Source of the DNA: Sipunculus nudus
Lineage: Eukaryota > Annelida > Sipuncula > Golfingiida > Sipunculidae
Length of the DNA: 64,000 bases
Direction: 5' to 3'
NCBI GenBank assembly: GCA_026874595.1
Contig: CM049316.1
Span: 17,449,839 to 17,513,838 of the forward strand
Shown: piece by piece, positions 33,241-46,087 of the stretch
How positions within the stretch are numbered: position 1 is the stretch's first letter
Layout: every line of letters starts with the position of its first letter
Made by a program: the position numbers and the translations under genes
The notes under the pieces: model-generated
Told to the model about the DNA's origin: nothing
What the model saw: the letters and a program-made list of their open reading frames with translations, nothing else
The model's database searches: none

Positions 33241-34702
33241 TCTATGCATGCCACACATACCAGAGGCCAAAGCGAGGCCAGTGGGGAATAACAAAGACAC
33301 GTGCTCACTTGTCACAGCAGTAACACATGTGCTGATACAGTTTAGCTCAGCATGGCAGGTCGTGTCACAGCCTTTTCTGTTCCTTCATGCTACTCATTTA
33401 CTAATTGGACATCAGATTTGATTTTTCATTAGTTTTCATATGTGATCCAGGTAGAAAGAAACAGTGGAAATTACTAATTAATTCATACATCTGGACGAGG
33501 GATTCTTTGCGATTGTGTGTTCATATGTTCCTGGTTTGGTCTGCTGTTTTTTATATTTGTTCATAGAATTAAGTAAATGAACAACCATTTTAGAACAATG
33601 ATTTTTAATAATCTGTATCAATTTATAAAGGCACATATTAAAATATCATTTTTACATAGTCCATGCCCTCATTTGGTTTTGCCTTACCTTAATTATGTAC
33701 GTGTCAAGATATTTTAAAATACTGTGCTGTTTCACAAAATCTGTGTCCATACACATGCAATTAATTGTACTTTATTAAAATAAATAAATAATGACAGAAG
33801 ACTACCAACATATTTAACTTGATGGTGACATTTAGCAAAGATCTGCATATAGTTTTTACCAGCCAAGCATTGATCCCCTTACTGGTTTATAGATAATAGA
33901 TACATTGGTATGTCTCAATTGGTTGAAGGGGCTTACATTTTATATTACCTAAACTTAATGTCATCATTTTATCTCATTGTTACTTTAGGCCCTCTAAGAT
34001 GGCATCTGTGGATAGCTTTAAGGCCCTTAAATTACATGATTGCGAAACAATTATAGATATATCCCCACATGACCAGCCTAGACCCACTGCAATTTAAAGA
34101 ATATTTAACTCATGCAATTCTTGGGTCACCGTTTCCATTGTTTGTCAATGCAGTTTATGTCACACAGCTGTAGGACACGCCGTCAGTATATTTTAACTCT
34201 TTATTCACAACAAATATGAAGTTTTAGTATATGAAACATTACTTTTCATATTCAATTTATAAAGAATTTTTGAAGGAACTAACCTGAGTTAAAAGGTGTG
34301 GAGCTGGTGAAGTGTTGAGCATTAAATAAAATGAATATATTTTTCCATAATTCATACCTTACATATTTTTAAATTTTTTCTCAAATTATGTAAAGTCTTG
34401 CGGGAAAAAGGTGTCATTTATAAAATTCTGTTTCTGTCCATGCACTAATATAATCCTTGCCATGCCCAGGAACTCACCATATCACTATCTAATGAGGAGC
34501 GATATATTTTTTTAAATGACCTGTGACATAGTGTTTTAGTGGTTATGCCACTAAAAATACAGTGTATTTTCTATTGGTGCCAGATACAGCATACCTACAT
34601 CTATATTTTTAATAGGCTTGTGAATAGAAAACATTTCATAATTTCATTTCAGAACACTTTTAACAATCACAGAAGCAGACATGTTTAATTTATGCTTTAA
34701 TA
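33241..34702. other. Intergenic, no gene recognised
   Basis: AT-rich; no exon-like or repeat signal beyond short A/T runs. Confidence 0.4.
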
Positions 34703-34710
34703 GTCTTAAT

Positions 34711-37652
34711 CAGCGGCGTACCTAGCCCCGTTGACGCCCGGGGCGTCTTAGAAATTGCCGCCCTTAAGAAACTTTACAAAACCGGACAACATTTATAAAC
34801 ATAACACGACCAAATTTCCGTGTAATAGACTTTTAGTTGACATCAAGGAGTTTACAGGGATGGAGTAACAACTGTCAGAAGCCAGGTCACGAGTGTCAGT
34901 CGTGCGCTAATTGCAATTAAGACATGATAAGCGCATTAACTTTATTGTGCGCCTATTGTGCTGCGGTGTCAGGCGCAGCGGCGGCACCGCCTTTGATAAA
35001 GCGAGCCTGCTAGATGTTACTTCTGTGGTCCGCTGTAGCTCGCTGAAGCGGAGAGCGATATATCCAGTAACTGAGCAGTAAATCACTGGAAAAACATTGA
35101 CCATTATGAATGCGCAGATGGTTTGTTTTGTCAAGAATTATGCGCAACATATATATCTAGAAAGGTCTCGTGTTGAGGAATCACTTGATCAATTTAAGGA
35201 TAGATGCGGTCTCTCTACTTCAACTTCTGCCGTGATTCATGACGGACGACTGGTCAGTGTAAACCTTACTTTCCCTGAATAACTTCGGAATTATAAAAAA
35301 TTCCATCAGTTCCCACACGTCTGACTTATATTAATAATTAGCCATGTATTATAGTATTCCGTCGATAAAAAAAAAATTGACGCTTATGAACGGATGACTT
35401 TCATTTTGATGGATAACAGTGAGCCATCCCCCCCGCCCTGTCACTGACGGCGTTGTTCTCTTATTATCGCCCATATTTACCGCAGCCAAGCTATAGCTCA
35501 GGCGTCATTAGCAACAATAGCTTCACACACGATTCCCACAAATATGAAAATATGTTGTTCAAACTTATGATTGTTTAAAATTTTATATTAAATACTACCA
35601 GAGATAAAATTTGGGAGAAACTTACTCATCCTTGTCACAATATTTATAAAAAATACCGGTACTATAACGTGCTCTTCCAAAGTCACGCCGAAGGGGGGTC
35701 TCTCGCGCTGTATCAATTAGCACCGGGCTTATCAGCGGCATCTCTTTGTGCCTTAGAGCAGCGAGTTTTATGACCCCAGTCAGCAACATCCGACACGGCC
35801 AGACTCTCACTTGATACTCCATCCCTTTAAACTCCTTGTTGACATCAACGCAAGTGTATGGAGCAATTTATTAACAACGAACTCTCTTGCCTCAGTGAAA
35901 GAGCAGTCATCTCTTTGCTAATGTAAAGCAAAATATCACTCCAACTTCAAACAAGTATATTTCATTATGAAGGAGAAAGAAACGAAATAAATAGTAACCA
36001 GAAAAAAATACACTGCAGGATACACATTAAATGTAACTAAAGCCGAAGCTCGAAGTAGAAAACTTCGTTTAATGAGTTTTTTCTTTCAATCCTCAATGCA
36101 TATAAGTACCTTGTAACTTCTAACTCCTGTTATGGCATATGACAGCAGCTATACACCTAATCTGATATGCATGGCGCTGAACAATTAAGGCGCTCATACT
36201 TAAATCTTTGCTCAAAACGTGTTATTTCATGAGTTTTATGTAGGAAGGGCAGGTGTTTTGATAAACCACATCCTCAGTTCGTAAATTAATATATAATGAA
36301 TGCTAAATGTAAGGAGTGTCCTTTCAATCTAACATCCTGCCATTATATATATTACATATATGACCATGTAATAACCCTTTAATGAACAAATGGTTTCAGG
36401 CAGATCCTAAGGCTCTTAGAAAAACCCATAATCAGGGTTACATAAAGAACCCGTAAATTTCCCCAAAGAACCCCAGGACTGGGTTGTGTTCTACCTGGAA
36501 CCCCTTAGTGTTCTCCCCTGGCTCCACTTTAAAGAACCCGTAAGGATTCTACATGTAACACTTTTTCTTAGAATGCAGTGATTAGTTTTCTGCAAATTGC
36601 GAGGTTTTATTTATGAACTTTTTATTTGTTATTCAGTAATTTTCTAAATAAATTTCAAGTAATTATATCATTAACATATTTTAAAATTAACTTGAAATAA
36701 TTTATCCTAATATACACCCTGTCTGTAGAAAATGGATCATTAAATGGTTAATAGCAGTGAGTAAAGGCAAATATATCTATATTTCATTTTTGAAATCTAA
36801 AAGTAAACACTGATACTTGATACGTATACTGAACGTGTTACACAGCGGTCAGGGTGATTTATCCCGCCGGACATTTATAATAGATTTATATTTGAAATGT
36901 ACTCTTAAAGATATAATAACACCTACATAGGTCTGGATAAAATATTGTTATTGTTCACGTCACATAAAAGATTATGCAGATCCTATTAACATTTAATCCT
37001 AAAACCAGTGGTAAAGACAGAGGAATTTAGGTAGTACTCAATATATATTCATGCACGATAGCTAGTGTAAACGTTTGTATTTTAACGAGATTGTTGTACG
37101 AGAATGAAAAAGCATGGAAAGTGCTTTTCAGTTTTTCACAAGCTGTTTAAATATCATGGATCTTAGAATTAAGGAGCATTCGAGAATTCAAGATTGGAAA
37201 TGATTTAAACACATTCCAAGGGAAAAGCAATTTCGTCATAATATTTTCCGCACAATGTGTGAGACAGACACACCAACCCTACCACTAGGGGCTCTTGGTC
37301 TTCTAACAGGGTTCCACCCTGGAAAATGTCCCTTAGGGATTCCTTTTAACGTAGACGACCCTGAAATGCACATTATCTGATTAACTCGTCAGATTATCGA
37401 TGGCGTTCTCAAATCATTTAGTTTGTTCCAGTGCAGAGCTTCTAATTCCTGAAATACTTGAAATGGGACACACAGCCAAAATAAAAAAAAACAAACATTT
37501 AGATTTTCTCATCAATCATGAAGAAAGCCAAATTTATACTTTTTTAGGAACTCTTCATGCCACTTCATTATACTAATTCCCCGAAATGCCTCCCTAAAAA
37601 TGTGCCGCCCGGGGCGGACCGCCCCTGCCGCTCCTCCTTAGGTGCGCCACTG
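34711..37652. mobile_element. 2.94-kb hAT-like element, non-autonomous or decayed
   Basis: Left end 'cagcggcgtacctagc' and the reverse complement of the right end 'cagtggcgcacctaag' agree at 12 of 14 first positions. Both are followed by CCCGGGGCG-rich subterminal sequence. The flanks 'gtcttaat' (34703-34710) and 'gtcatatt' (37653-37660) agree at 6 of 8 positions, consistent with an aged 8-bp target duplication, the hAT hallmark. Inside I recognise no transposase; short open frames at 34907-35134, 35097-35282 and 35622-35822 have no known motif. Around 36.42-36.57 kb 'aaagaaccc' words recur in a possible nested element. Confidence 0.6.
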
Positions 37653-37660
37653 GTCATATT

Positions 37661-38323
37661 TGATTTATATTGAAATGCATGTTCAATCAAATAATCGACA
37701 AATCTCTTCCAACATGTAGAGCCGAACATTCCTCCGTCAAATATTCCTTTTTTTCTGTCTGCTAAATGTAATGAGCCCGGGGCGAAATCTAGGAGCTAAA
37801 ATATGGATTACCCCATGAAAACAGATCGCTGCATTAACGATTACGTAAGATTTCCAGGTGCCCTTGCACGGTTTGTTGTTCCTTTCATTTAAGCATTATC
37901 TTACGGGCATTATCTTTTAACGACTCGTGTGCCGTTTGTTTCGAGCAATCATGTGCAAAGTTCGCATATAAAAGAAGTTAAAATTAAAATGAATGAAGAC
38001 AAAACTAATAACACCTTCATGTCATATTAGGAGAAATAAATTAACTTTGTTTTCTTAATTGTGTAATAGCAGCAGTGTCCTACTCAGTGAACGAGTAAAA
38101 GACAGGAATTAAGAAAGCCCAATATATAAATTTGTGCTTGTTTATTAGTTCTTCACACATGTGTTGTTTTTTCCATTACAGTTTGATATCTTCAGCCCGT
38201 ATAAATGTCTTGAATATGGTAACATCTACATTTTTTGTGTCATTTCCTTCAGCATAGTTTATGAAGAAAAATGTTGACAACGGTCTCTGGGTACATGACA
38301 GTGCTCGCTACCTCTCTCTCCGT

Positions 38324-38374
<51 letters not shown>

Positions 38375-39519
38375 ACACCAGCAGTTAAATGTATAGATTA
38401 GCTTAATAATGAGTTCATCATGCCTTTGAGTAAGAGTTGGCTTAGGTCCGTAAACTTTCAAAATCACGAACAATGAAAGACGTTTGATCGGGTCCAGAAA
38501 AATGAATAAAATGAACAAAGGCCCAAATACCGAGATGGAAGACACCAGGACATTCATTTTTGTCATTGAACAGTTGAAGCAGGCGTGCTGGCCTATAGAC
38601 CTAAATTTATTCCAAAATCCTAGGGTTTAAAAGTTAAAAAGAACCTTTGATGTCAGTCTCGTGAATGTAAATGTTTGTTGAGAAATTCACAAATCAAGTC
38701 CCCTTGGACTTTACTCTGTAGACCGTGCATATTTATACGTTACATATTGTTCATTTGCATTAAATTTTCATTTCTGCGAGACCCAAACATTATTTTATAC
38801 ATAATAAGGTGTCCTTATGCATCGCCATCTCTTCTTGCCTTTTTCTATCCGCTAAGACAGAGTTTTTTTGGATACGATGTTTTCACGCGGTTTCTGCGAA
38901 TATCGAATGTAGCTCAATGGAGTGGTATGGTTTAAAAGCTGTTGACCATTTTCCTTTTAATATGCTGGAACTCTTTAAAGGTCTAAATGACTGGTATAAC
39001 TTTGAATTTATGTACTCATGACTGCAACGTTTTCATGTACGCAATACTGCAATTAGCGTGTTTATCGCAGGTCTTTATCCACGTTTACATTAAGTTAACT
39101 TAAATTCTTTCGCAGACAGGGACTATTTTAGTACATCAAGTCACTGGACAGTTAATCCGTATACAATTCATAGAAATTTAAATGCTGCATTCAGTTACTT
39201 GGAGCTACATTAAGCACTGTGTTGAAGCGTGCATATTTTAAGTTTATCAGCTTTAACTTAATTGTTTATCGATTGTTTAACGAAATTCAAGGATATAACT
39301 ACACATGTACCCTTATTTAATTGCATAATTATGTGGGTCGTACCACCACTGAAAGGAACAATGGCTTTCGCTGAGAGGTATTTTTTTTCATGCATTCCTG
39401 ATCTGTACATCCCTTTTTACATTTATTATTCAACAAAATGATCTTGATTACACTTGCTCTAAGGACATTATAGAAGTGTGCATTATATAAGGCCAAACCG
39501 CTTGACCAACACCTGATAG
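37661..39519. other. Intergenic, no gene recognised
   Basis: Contains the TC microsatellite listed separately. Plus-strand open frames at 38675-39021 overlap in two frames and have no recognisable feature. Confidence 0.4.
38327..38371. repeat. (TC)n microsatellite
   Basis: About 22 TC units; the Arg-Glu repeat open frame across it on the minus strand is an artefact. Confidence 0.93.
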
Positions 39520-40570
39520 TGTCTTCTTGTTGATATGGCTCATCCACCCAAAAAGACCCCTATCGATTGTGACGTCACGGGGTCAAAGGTCAAGGCCACA
39601 GGGCCGACTTCTAGGAAAAGTTTTTAGACCCATTTAAAGCCAAACCGTTTGACAAAAACTTTTCATCTTGCACATATGGCTCACCCACCCATGGACGAAG
39701 AACCTTAATGTCACAGGATCAAAGGTCACGGCCACAAGGCCCACTTCTAGAAAAAGATTATAGATCCATTTAAAGCCAAGCCGCTTGACCAAAACCTTTC
39801 ATCTTGCACACATGGCTCACCCACCCATAGATAAAGACTCCTATCGATTTTGAGGTCACAGGTTCAAAGCTCGCAGACACAAGGCCTCGTTTGAGAAAGC
39901 TTGTGGACCAATATAAAGCCAAACCTTTTAACCAAAACATTCATCTTGCACTTATGGTTCACCAACCTATGGGTGAAGGCCCTTATCCATTTTGATGTCA
40001 CGGAATCATAGATCGCGGCCATAAGGCCCATTTCTTGAAAAAAAAATTGTGGACCAATTAAAGCCAAATCGTTTAACCAAAACCTTTCATCTTGCACATA
40101 TGGCTCAACCACCCATGGATAAAGACCCCTATCAATTTTTTTATGGCACGGGGCACAGACCATGGATCACGGCCACAGGGCCCATTTCTTGAAAAGATTT
40201 GTGGACTCAATTAAAGAAAAAACCGTTTAACCAAAATCTTTCATCTTGCATATATGGCTCACCCACCCATGGATAAAGACTTATATCGATTTTTAGTAAC
40301 GAGGTAAAACGTCACGACCACAGGGCCCACTTCTTGAAAAGAATTGTGGACCCATTTAAAGCCAAACCGTTTGACCAATACCTTTCATCTTGCAGGTATG
40401 GCACACCCACCTATAGAAGAATAACCCTATCATTTTGAGGGTACAGGATCAAAGGTCAGAGTCACACGCCCACTTCATGAAAAAATATACGGCTCACCAA
40501 CCCACGGATGAAGAACCCATTTTAGTTTGAGGTCATAGGAGCAAAGGTAAAGGTCATCGAGCTGCCCCCT
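39520..40570 (+). repeat. ~140-bp tandem repeat, about 7-8 units
   Basis: Anchors of the form 'cttgcacatatggctcaccc' lie near 39530, 39671, 39806, 39944, 40092, 40247, 40391 and 40486. Each unit also has 'ggtcacaggatcaaaggtca', 'cacggccacagggcccactt', 'cttgaaaa' and 'tttaaagccaaaccgtttga'. Steps of about 135-155 bp. Units are moderately diverged. The minus-strand open frames at 39329-40163 are products of the repeat. Confidence 0.85.
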
Positions 40571-41185
40571 CTCATTTTCACATTGTGTAATTCCCATTCT
40601 AATTATGCCCCGTGCGATGCCCTTTTTCATTTTTAATGAACCCAACTTTAACACAGATGATTCAGCAAGAAGATGTTCCAGGTCTTCATGAACAAGATAG
40701 GAAATATCTACAAACAGAGTGTTGTTTTAATATGACTTTGACATTCCCTCTTTTCCGTTAAATACATCTTGATCCTGTTTCTGAAACTTCGTTCCTGCGT
40801 GAGACATGGTAGTATAAGAAAAGCCTTTTCTTATATTGTTTGCAAACGGCTCCAGCATGGAATACAAAACAAGCATGTCGCATAATCTATTTCCATCACC
40901 CATATGATTATATGAAAAGGTCAATTATACGTCCTCAACATGTGAAATGGTCGTCTTACTTGGAACATAACAACAGTGCAATGACTGTGTAATGATGAAC
41001 TGGGACTACTGGTAAAATATGGGACTACTAAACTATCTGTCGATTCTGCGGAATGCTGGACCGCAGGCATACAACCTGTGATAGTAGAACAGTCACAAAT
41101 TAATTTAAGCTTGCTCCTTAGCTTAAGTTTTAAGTCCATAACATGGACAGAAATGATAATAATAATGGGTACCTGTCTTGGAAGG
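40571..41185. other. Intergenic, no gene recognised
   Basis: Two short minus-strand open frames (40727-40924, 40921-41139) without known features. Confidence 0.4.
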
Positions 41186-42115
41186 TAGATAGATAGAGAG
41201 ATAGATAGACAGTTTTTTTATAAAGCGCTAATCATCATAAAAAGATCTCAACTGCGCTGGTTATACCATTAACTATGATATTAAAACATATACATATATA
41301 AAATATGAGAGTAAAACATAGCATAGCATTTTAATATCTCTAAATTGAGAAATAAGTTTAAACTAGAATGTCTTCAGATTGGACTTAAAAAGTTCATAAT
41401 TCACCAAGAGTCTAATGTCGAAATGAACTACAACGAACTTATTTCGTTTTTGTTCGTGGTACTCTCAAAGTGATGGCATTGTTTGAGCGCAAATTGTATC
41501 GAGCATGATCACACAGCATAAGCATCTCAATGATGTAAATCGGTGATAAACCATGCAAAGCTTTGAAGCAAGAATTAATATTTCGTATGGCATTTGAATT
41601 TAATTTGTAACCAGTGCAGCAACCTACACAATGGTTAAGTGTGATGAAAAATATAGATACTTTCCATATCAACCGAATAGCAGTGTTTTGGACTCGTTGC
41701 AATTTCTTTAATTTACATTTATGTACAATATAATAATCCAATTGACTACCCACAACCGCATGTATCAATGTCTTCGCCGAGTCACCTATTATATACTCCC
41801 TGATATGCTTGATATTGTAAAGACTATGAAAACCATTGCTACATGTGGCATTAATTTGGTTGTTCATACCCATATTTAAGTCCAGCGAAAAACCTTAATT
41901 TCATGCCATCACTGAACATTTGACTATATCCTCTCCAATCACAATAGAATCTTAATTAACTTTAGCCAGTTGCTGTCTGGTGTCAATCACTAAAACATCA
42001 CTTTTTCAGTCGTTAATCTTCAATTTATTCTGTAGCATCCAGTGACGTACATCTCTAACACAGTTTTCCATAGCCAGTGTAGCAATTTCTTCTTTATATG
42101 ACTTAATTTTTGCGA
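41186..42115 (-). mobile_element. 5'-truncated non-LTR retrotransposon (CR1/L2-like reverse transcriptase end)
   Basis: Reading the minus strand from about 42110: MENCVRDVRHWMLQNKLKIND, stop, VLVIDTRQQLAK, SIVIGED, then LDLNMGMNNQINATC, HIREYI, LIHAVVGSQLDYY, LKKLQRVQNTAIRLI, SCFKALHGLSPIYI and YNLRS, ending near VPRTKTK at 41439. This is the C-terminal third of a CR1/L2/jockey-type reverse transcriptase (thumb region with QRVQNTAARL-like motif). Several stops mark it as dead. The 3' end holds 'tagcgctttata' and an AGAT-type simple repeat (41186-41212), as expected for a LINE tail. Confidence 0.75.
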
Positions 42116-42560
42116 CCTTTTGGAAAAGAAGTCATATTTGCACCCAGGCAGTCAGTCAGGCCACACATTGTATCCGTTAGGTCTAGAATCTTCTAATGTA
42201 AAATTAAGAGACGTCCTTGACCAGTGTCCTTGGAAAACTGAAATTAGGTCACCATGACCTTTATTTTGCAACCTATCAGATAAGGTGTCATATAAGCACC
42301 CATACAGTCAGACAGAGCACAAATTATATCCATTAAGCCTAGAATCTTTTAATATAAAATTCAGTGAGGTCCTAGTCAAGTGTCCTTGGAAACCTGAAAT
42401 TAAGTCCTTGTGACCTATATTGTGGCTGAAAAATGGTTTTGAGCACCAAGATAGACCAGGCACAAATTGTATTCATTTTCCTTTGAACCCTCTATTGTAA
42501 AATCCAGGGGGTTCCTGGGCAGGTCTCCTATGAATCCTGAAATTTTTATTTTGTGCCCAT
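42116..42560 (-). repeat. Reverse-orientation copy of the ~153-bp satellite, about 3 units
   Basis: Blocks 'cacaaattatatccattaag', 'cctagaatcttttaatataa', 'gtccttggaaacctgaaatt', 'aggtcaccatgacct' are the reverse complement of the array at 10.7-12.04 kb. Anchors 'gcaccca' at about 42138, 42296 and 42440 give steps of 158 and 144 bp. Confidence 0.8.
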
Positions 42561-43149
42561 TTTAACAACACAGTAACTTTAGCAATATGCTATTCTCACA
42601 CACAATATTTGACATTTATAAAAAAAGGAATAAGAACCAAATCAAAATTAGTGGAGCGTCATGGCCCATGGGCCAATAGTTTTACCTGTAGCAAGATAAG
42701 ACCAAGTGCACATCCCGTTCAGAGATAAAAGGGGAATGAAGTATTTGCAGAATCTGTTGTAATATATTCTAAGGAATTATACACGTTAAAACGAATTTAT
42801 ATTAGCTTTTTATCGGTTAATTAGGGATATATAAATTATAAATAATGATAATCCTCGACGGTTCTTAATAATTCTTTCATAGAGAAGTTTAATATATATA
42901 GAAAACATGTTATAATTTCGTTCAGTAAGGTCAATTTAAATCAAAAGACCATTTCTGATTACTTATGGTCTTCAGTTTTTTTAGTCTAATTAATGTGTTT
43001 AGACGCCACGCCATTTGTTTTGCATTTTCATAAAGTAATTATTGTTCATTTCTAGTATGTACCCAACGTTTTTTTATAGACGTTTTTGAAAAGTTCTTCA
43101 TATGATTTTAAACACTCATAATAGGCAATCAGACATGCCCTAACGATTT

Positions 43150-43199
<50 letters not shown>

Positions 43200-43560
43200 T
43201 TTATTACTTATATACCCGGTTTTTTATTTTAAAATGAGCAATTGGAAAATAATCAGTGTCGTATAACAAATATTAGCAAGCAATGAGTGTCCTTATATTT
43301 GTTACCCTATTGTCCACTTCTAAAGTCTGAAAATGAAAGCAGGTCTATTTCGGATTTGCACTGCACACTGTATATACATGTATGACAAGTGATAACTTTT
43401 AATCGATTGTATGACCTCTCCACATTAACACGTTCTGCACGTTTTACACTGAGACTAAAAGACCTGTGTGACATAGCATTGTTTTACTTGTTATAAGATA
43501 AGACCACGTGAACACCCCGTATAAAGGTAACATAGGCATGCGGTAAGTGCACAACCTGTA
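42561..43560. other. Intergenic upstream of copy D
   Basis: AT-rich; contains only the TA microsatellite listed below. Confidence 0.4.
43158..43197. repeat. (TA)n microsatellite
   Basis: About 20 TA units preceded by GTGTGTGT. Confidence 0.93.
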
Positions 43561-43567
43561 CCTACTC

Positions 43568-43576
43568 TATATAAAT
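43568..43576 (+). promoter_or_regulatory. TATA box of copy D
   Basis: 'tatataaat' sits 42-50 bp before the ATG at 43618, in a locally less AT-rich stretch. It would place transcription start near 43600, leaving a 5' leader of about 20 nt. No such well-placed box was seen before copies A or C. Confidence 0.5.
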
Positions 43577-43617
43577 AGATATCAAGACGACAGAGCGTCC
43601 ATTTATCCAATTTAAGC

Positions 43618-43810
43618 ATGCAGCAAAGTATGGCTGATTGTGGAGTGACCCGGTTCAACATCAGACAACTAGATGCTCGTGATGTACCCAACCTTCAGCA
43701 GTTGACGAACATAGACGGCTGGGACGACACCAGCGATTACTTAGAGTTCTGCAGAACTCTTTCAGGGGGTGGTTTCCGAGGGGCATTTGTGGAGGATGGG
43801 CAACTCATCA
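43618..43810 (+). CDS. Copy D exon 1
   Basis: 64 codons plus one base, ending 'ctcatca|gtaagt'. The ATG at 43618 follows the TATA box; a second in-frame ATG (MADCG) lies four codons on. Confidence 0.87.
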
Positions 43811-46050
43811 GTAAGTCTTAAATTTTCATTCATAATTTTATATTTTCTATTTATTTCGTTTGTGTATCGTTTAAAAAAGTAAAATAAATAAAAACATCTA
43901 CAAAATCTTTATTTTGGAGCCTGGAGTTGCTTAAAATACAAGAAATCAACAATTACTTTTGGTATTATATAATTGCCAACTTTTAATTATATGGTTGTTA
44001 TGAATGGAGCACGAAACCTGTTGTTATGTGGAAGAGCTGTGATATATCAAATATCAGGTCCGGAGCGACTGCTAGTGCACTTCAAACAAATCTCCCCCGG
44101 TGTGCAAGCACTATTATATTTTCATTAAAAATAACCAATGGTTATATTTAATATGTGACATAAGTGCTAATTGTTTCCTCTCTAAAAATATTAGCGGTGG
44201 TTACTGGGTATCGTCAAAGTGGAAAAGTCATCAAAGTCAAGTAAATGAGGTCCGTCTTCATCGAAATATTTTTTGTGAACTTAATCTTTCAGTAAATCGG
44301 TCATTTACAAAGCTGCATCATTAGGAACTTTTTTTTCTGTTCTTATATCAGCAGTAGGGGTGTTTTATCGTATAAATAATGAAAAAAGAGGAAACTGGTT
44401 TTTGGGGTCCGTGGAGTCTGGATTTTATACGTTGTCCTGCATTCACCAACGTTTGGGTAATTTTGATTCTTTTAAAATCCCCTTTTTGAGCACTCTGATC
44501 ACGCGAGATCTCCTTGTGCACTTTAGACCTTTTCCCTGCACGGAGGGTGCCTTTTGAGAAGAGATACCCCATGGGACATGTTTCAGGCGAGTGACCGCGA
44601 AATGCACGAAAACCCCACATACAGCCCTGTTGATACAGTCCAGGCATCACATTACTCTATGCCCGTTGTGTTACCAGGCCAGAATGCACTAAGAAAAGGG
44701 GCGCCCATGGGGGCGAAAATTTGAATAGGTAATTATGCACATAATACGCAAATATTGCAAATACATTGGCTCGAATCTCTTTGGACAAACCCGGAGCATA
44801 TCTATATCAAAAATCATGGCAATCGGTATGGTGGTAGCAGAGGAGATACGGAAAACTAAACGATTTGCGTTACGCTATTAATATATAGATAAAAAATATT
44901 AACTTGAAAGCTCTCACATACCTCCGCCAACGCCAATATGGCGCAGAACACATGATTAACTTTGACTAACATTCTTTATCAACAATCCAATTGTGGATAC
45001 ACAGATTGTAACACCAAAAACGTTATGATAACTAATCATCCAAGAAATTTTATGTCCGTTTACAATGTTATTTACACTTCTCGTTAAAAGCAATGCACAA
45101 AATATTGAACATTTATAAAAAATGTTTAGAATCCCGCCTTTGAATCCATCCCTGGAACTTATGTTTCATACGAAATGCAAAAGAAGAAGAAGAAGAAGTA
45201 GCAAGTATTAAACTCGATCGTTAACGTCACATTTTACAATGGGGATACTATGTTTGTAAAAAACACGATGTCCAATCGTTTTATTCGGCTGTCTTTTTCA
45301 GCTGAATAGCTTGTTTCATGCGGGTCTTAACGCATGGCAGGAAACAGTGTGATGCAAGGGAAATGGAGGACAATGCCCATAGAACTACTATTTCCATCTA
45401 TAATAATTCAATTTTAGAGGGGATAAAAATTGTAAAATTTCAAACATACCAGCTAAAATGTCCATTTTGGTGTACCTTATTAATCAAATTTCAATCTACT
45501 TTTTCAATATGGCACCCAACGGTACACATATTTACGAAAATTCCTGTAAGAGAACCAAAATGTCATGACTAAATGACTAAAAAGCAAAGAAGGGGGTTGG
45601 GGCAGTAACATCATATTATCATCATTATCGAGGGAAGGCCTAAATACTTATCTAACAGTGTGTGTTGTACAAAGCAAAAGGTATTGCATTCTGGAAGTCT
45701 GTGAGTCAAGTAGGCACAACCTTATTTGTGCGCGAGCAACTGACCAAATTGTCTTAGGCAAAAGTTGGTCAATATTCCTTACTTGAATCGACTAAATTGA
45801 AAAATTGTAAAAAGTCAACAGGTATTGGTCAATGAGTTGACAAATAAGTGAATGCACAGAAGGGGTAGCCTTATGCGGCGAGCATTACGACCTGGCTAAC
45901 TGTTTAGGTCACGGTCGAACGCCCAGTACCTCGGATTGACGGTGTCCAGTGCTTTCGCAGAGCGTTTTTTTAAAGTTGTGTTCCCATGGCGGGGGCATGT
46001 ATAGATTGGGAGACACATTTTCAGCTGTTTCAAATTCATTATTATTATTA

Positions 46051-46087
<37 letters not shown>

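Noticed and set aside
38249-38566. Minus-strand open frame with Arg-Glu repeats
   Set aside because: Product of the (TC)n microsatellite; no protein-like sequence on either side.
39520-40570. CRISPR-like array
   Set aside because: Regular spacing, but the entire ~140-bp unit is repeated, there are no unique spacers, and the genome is eukaryotic.
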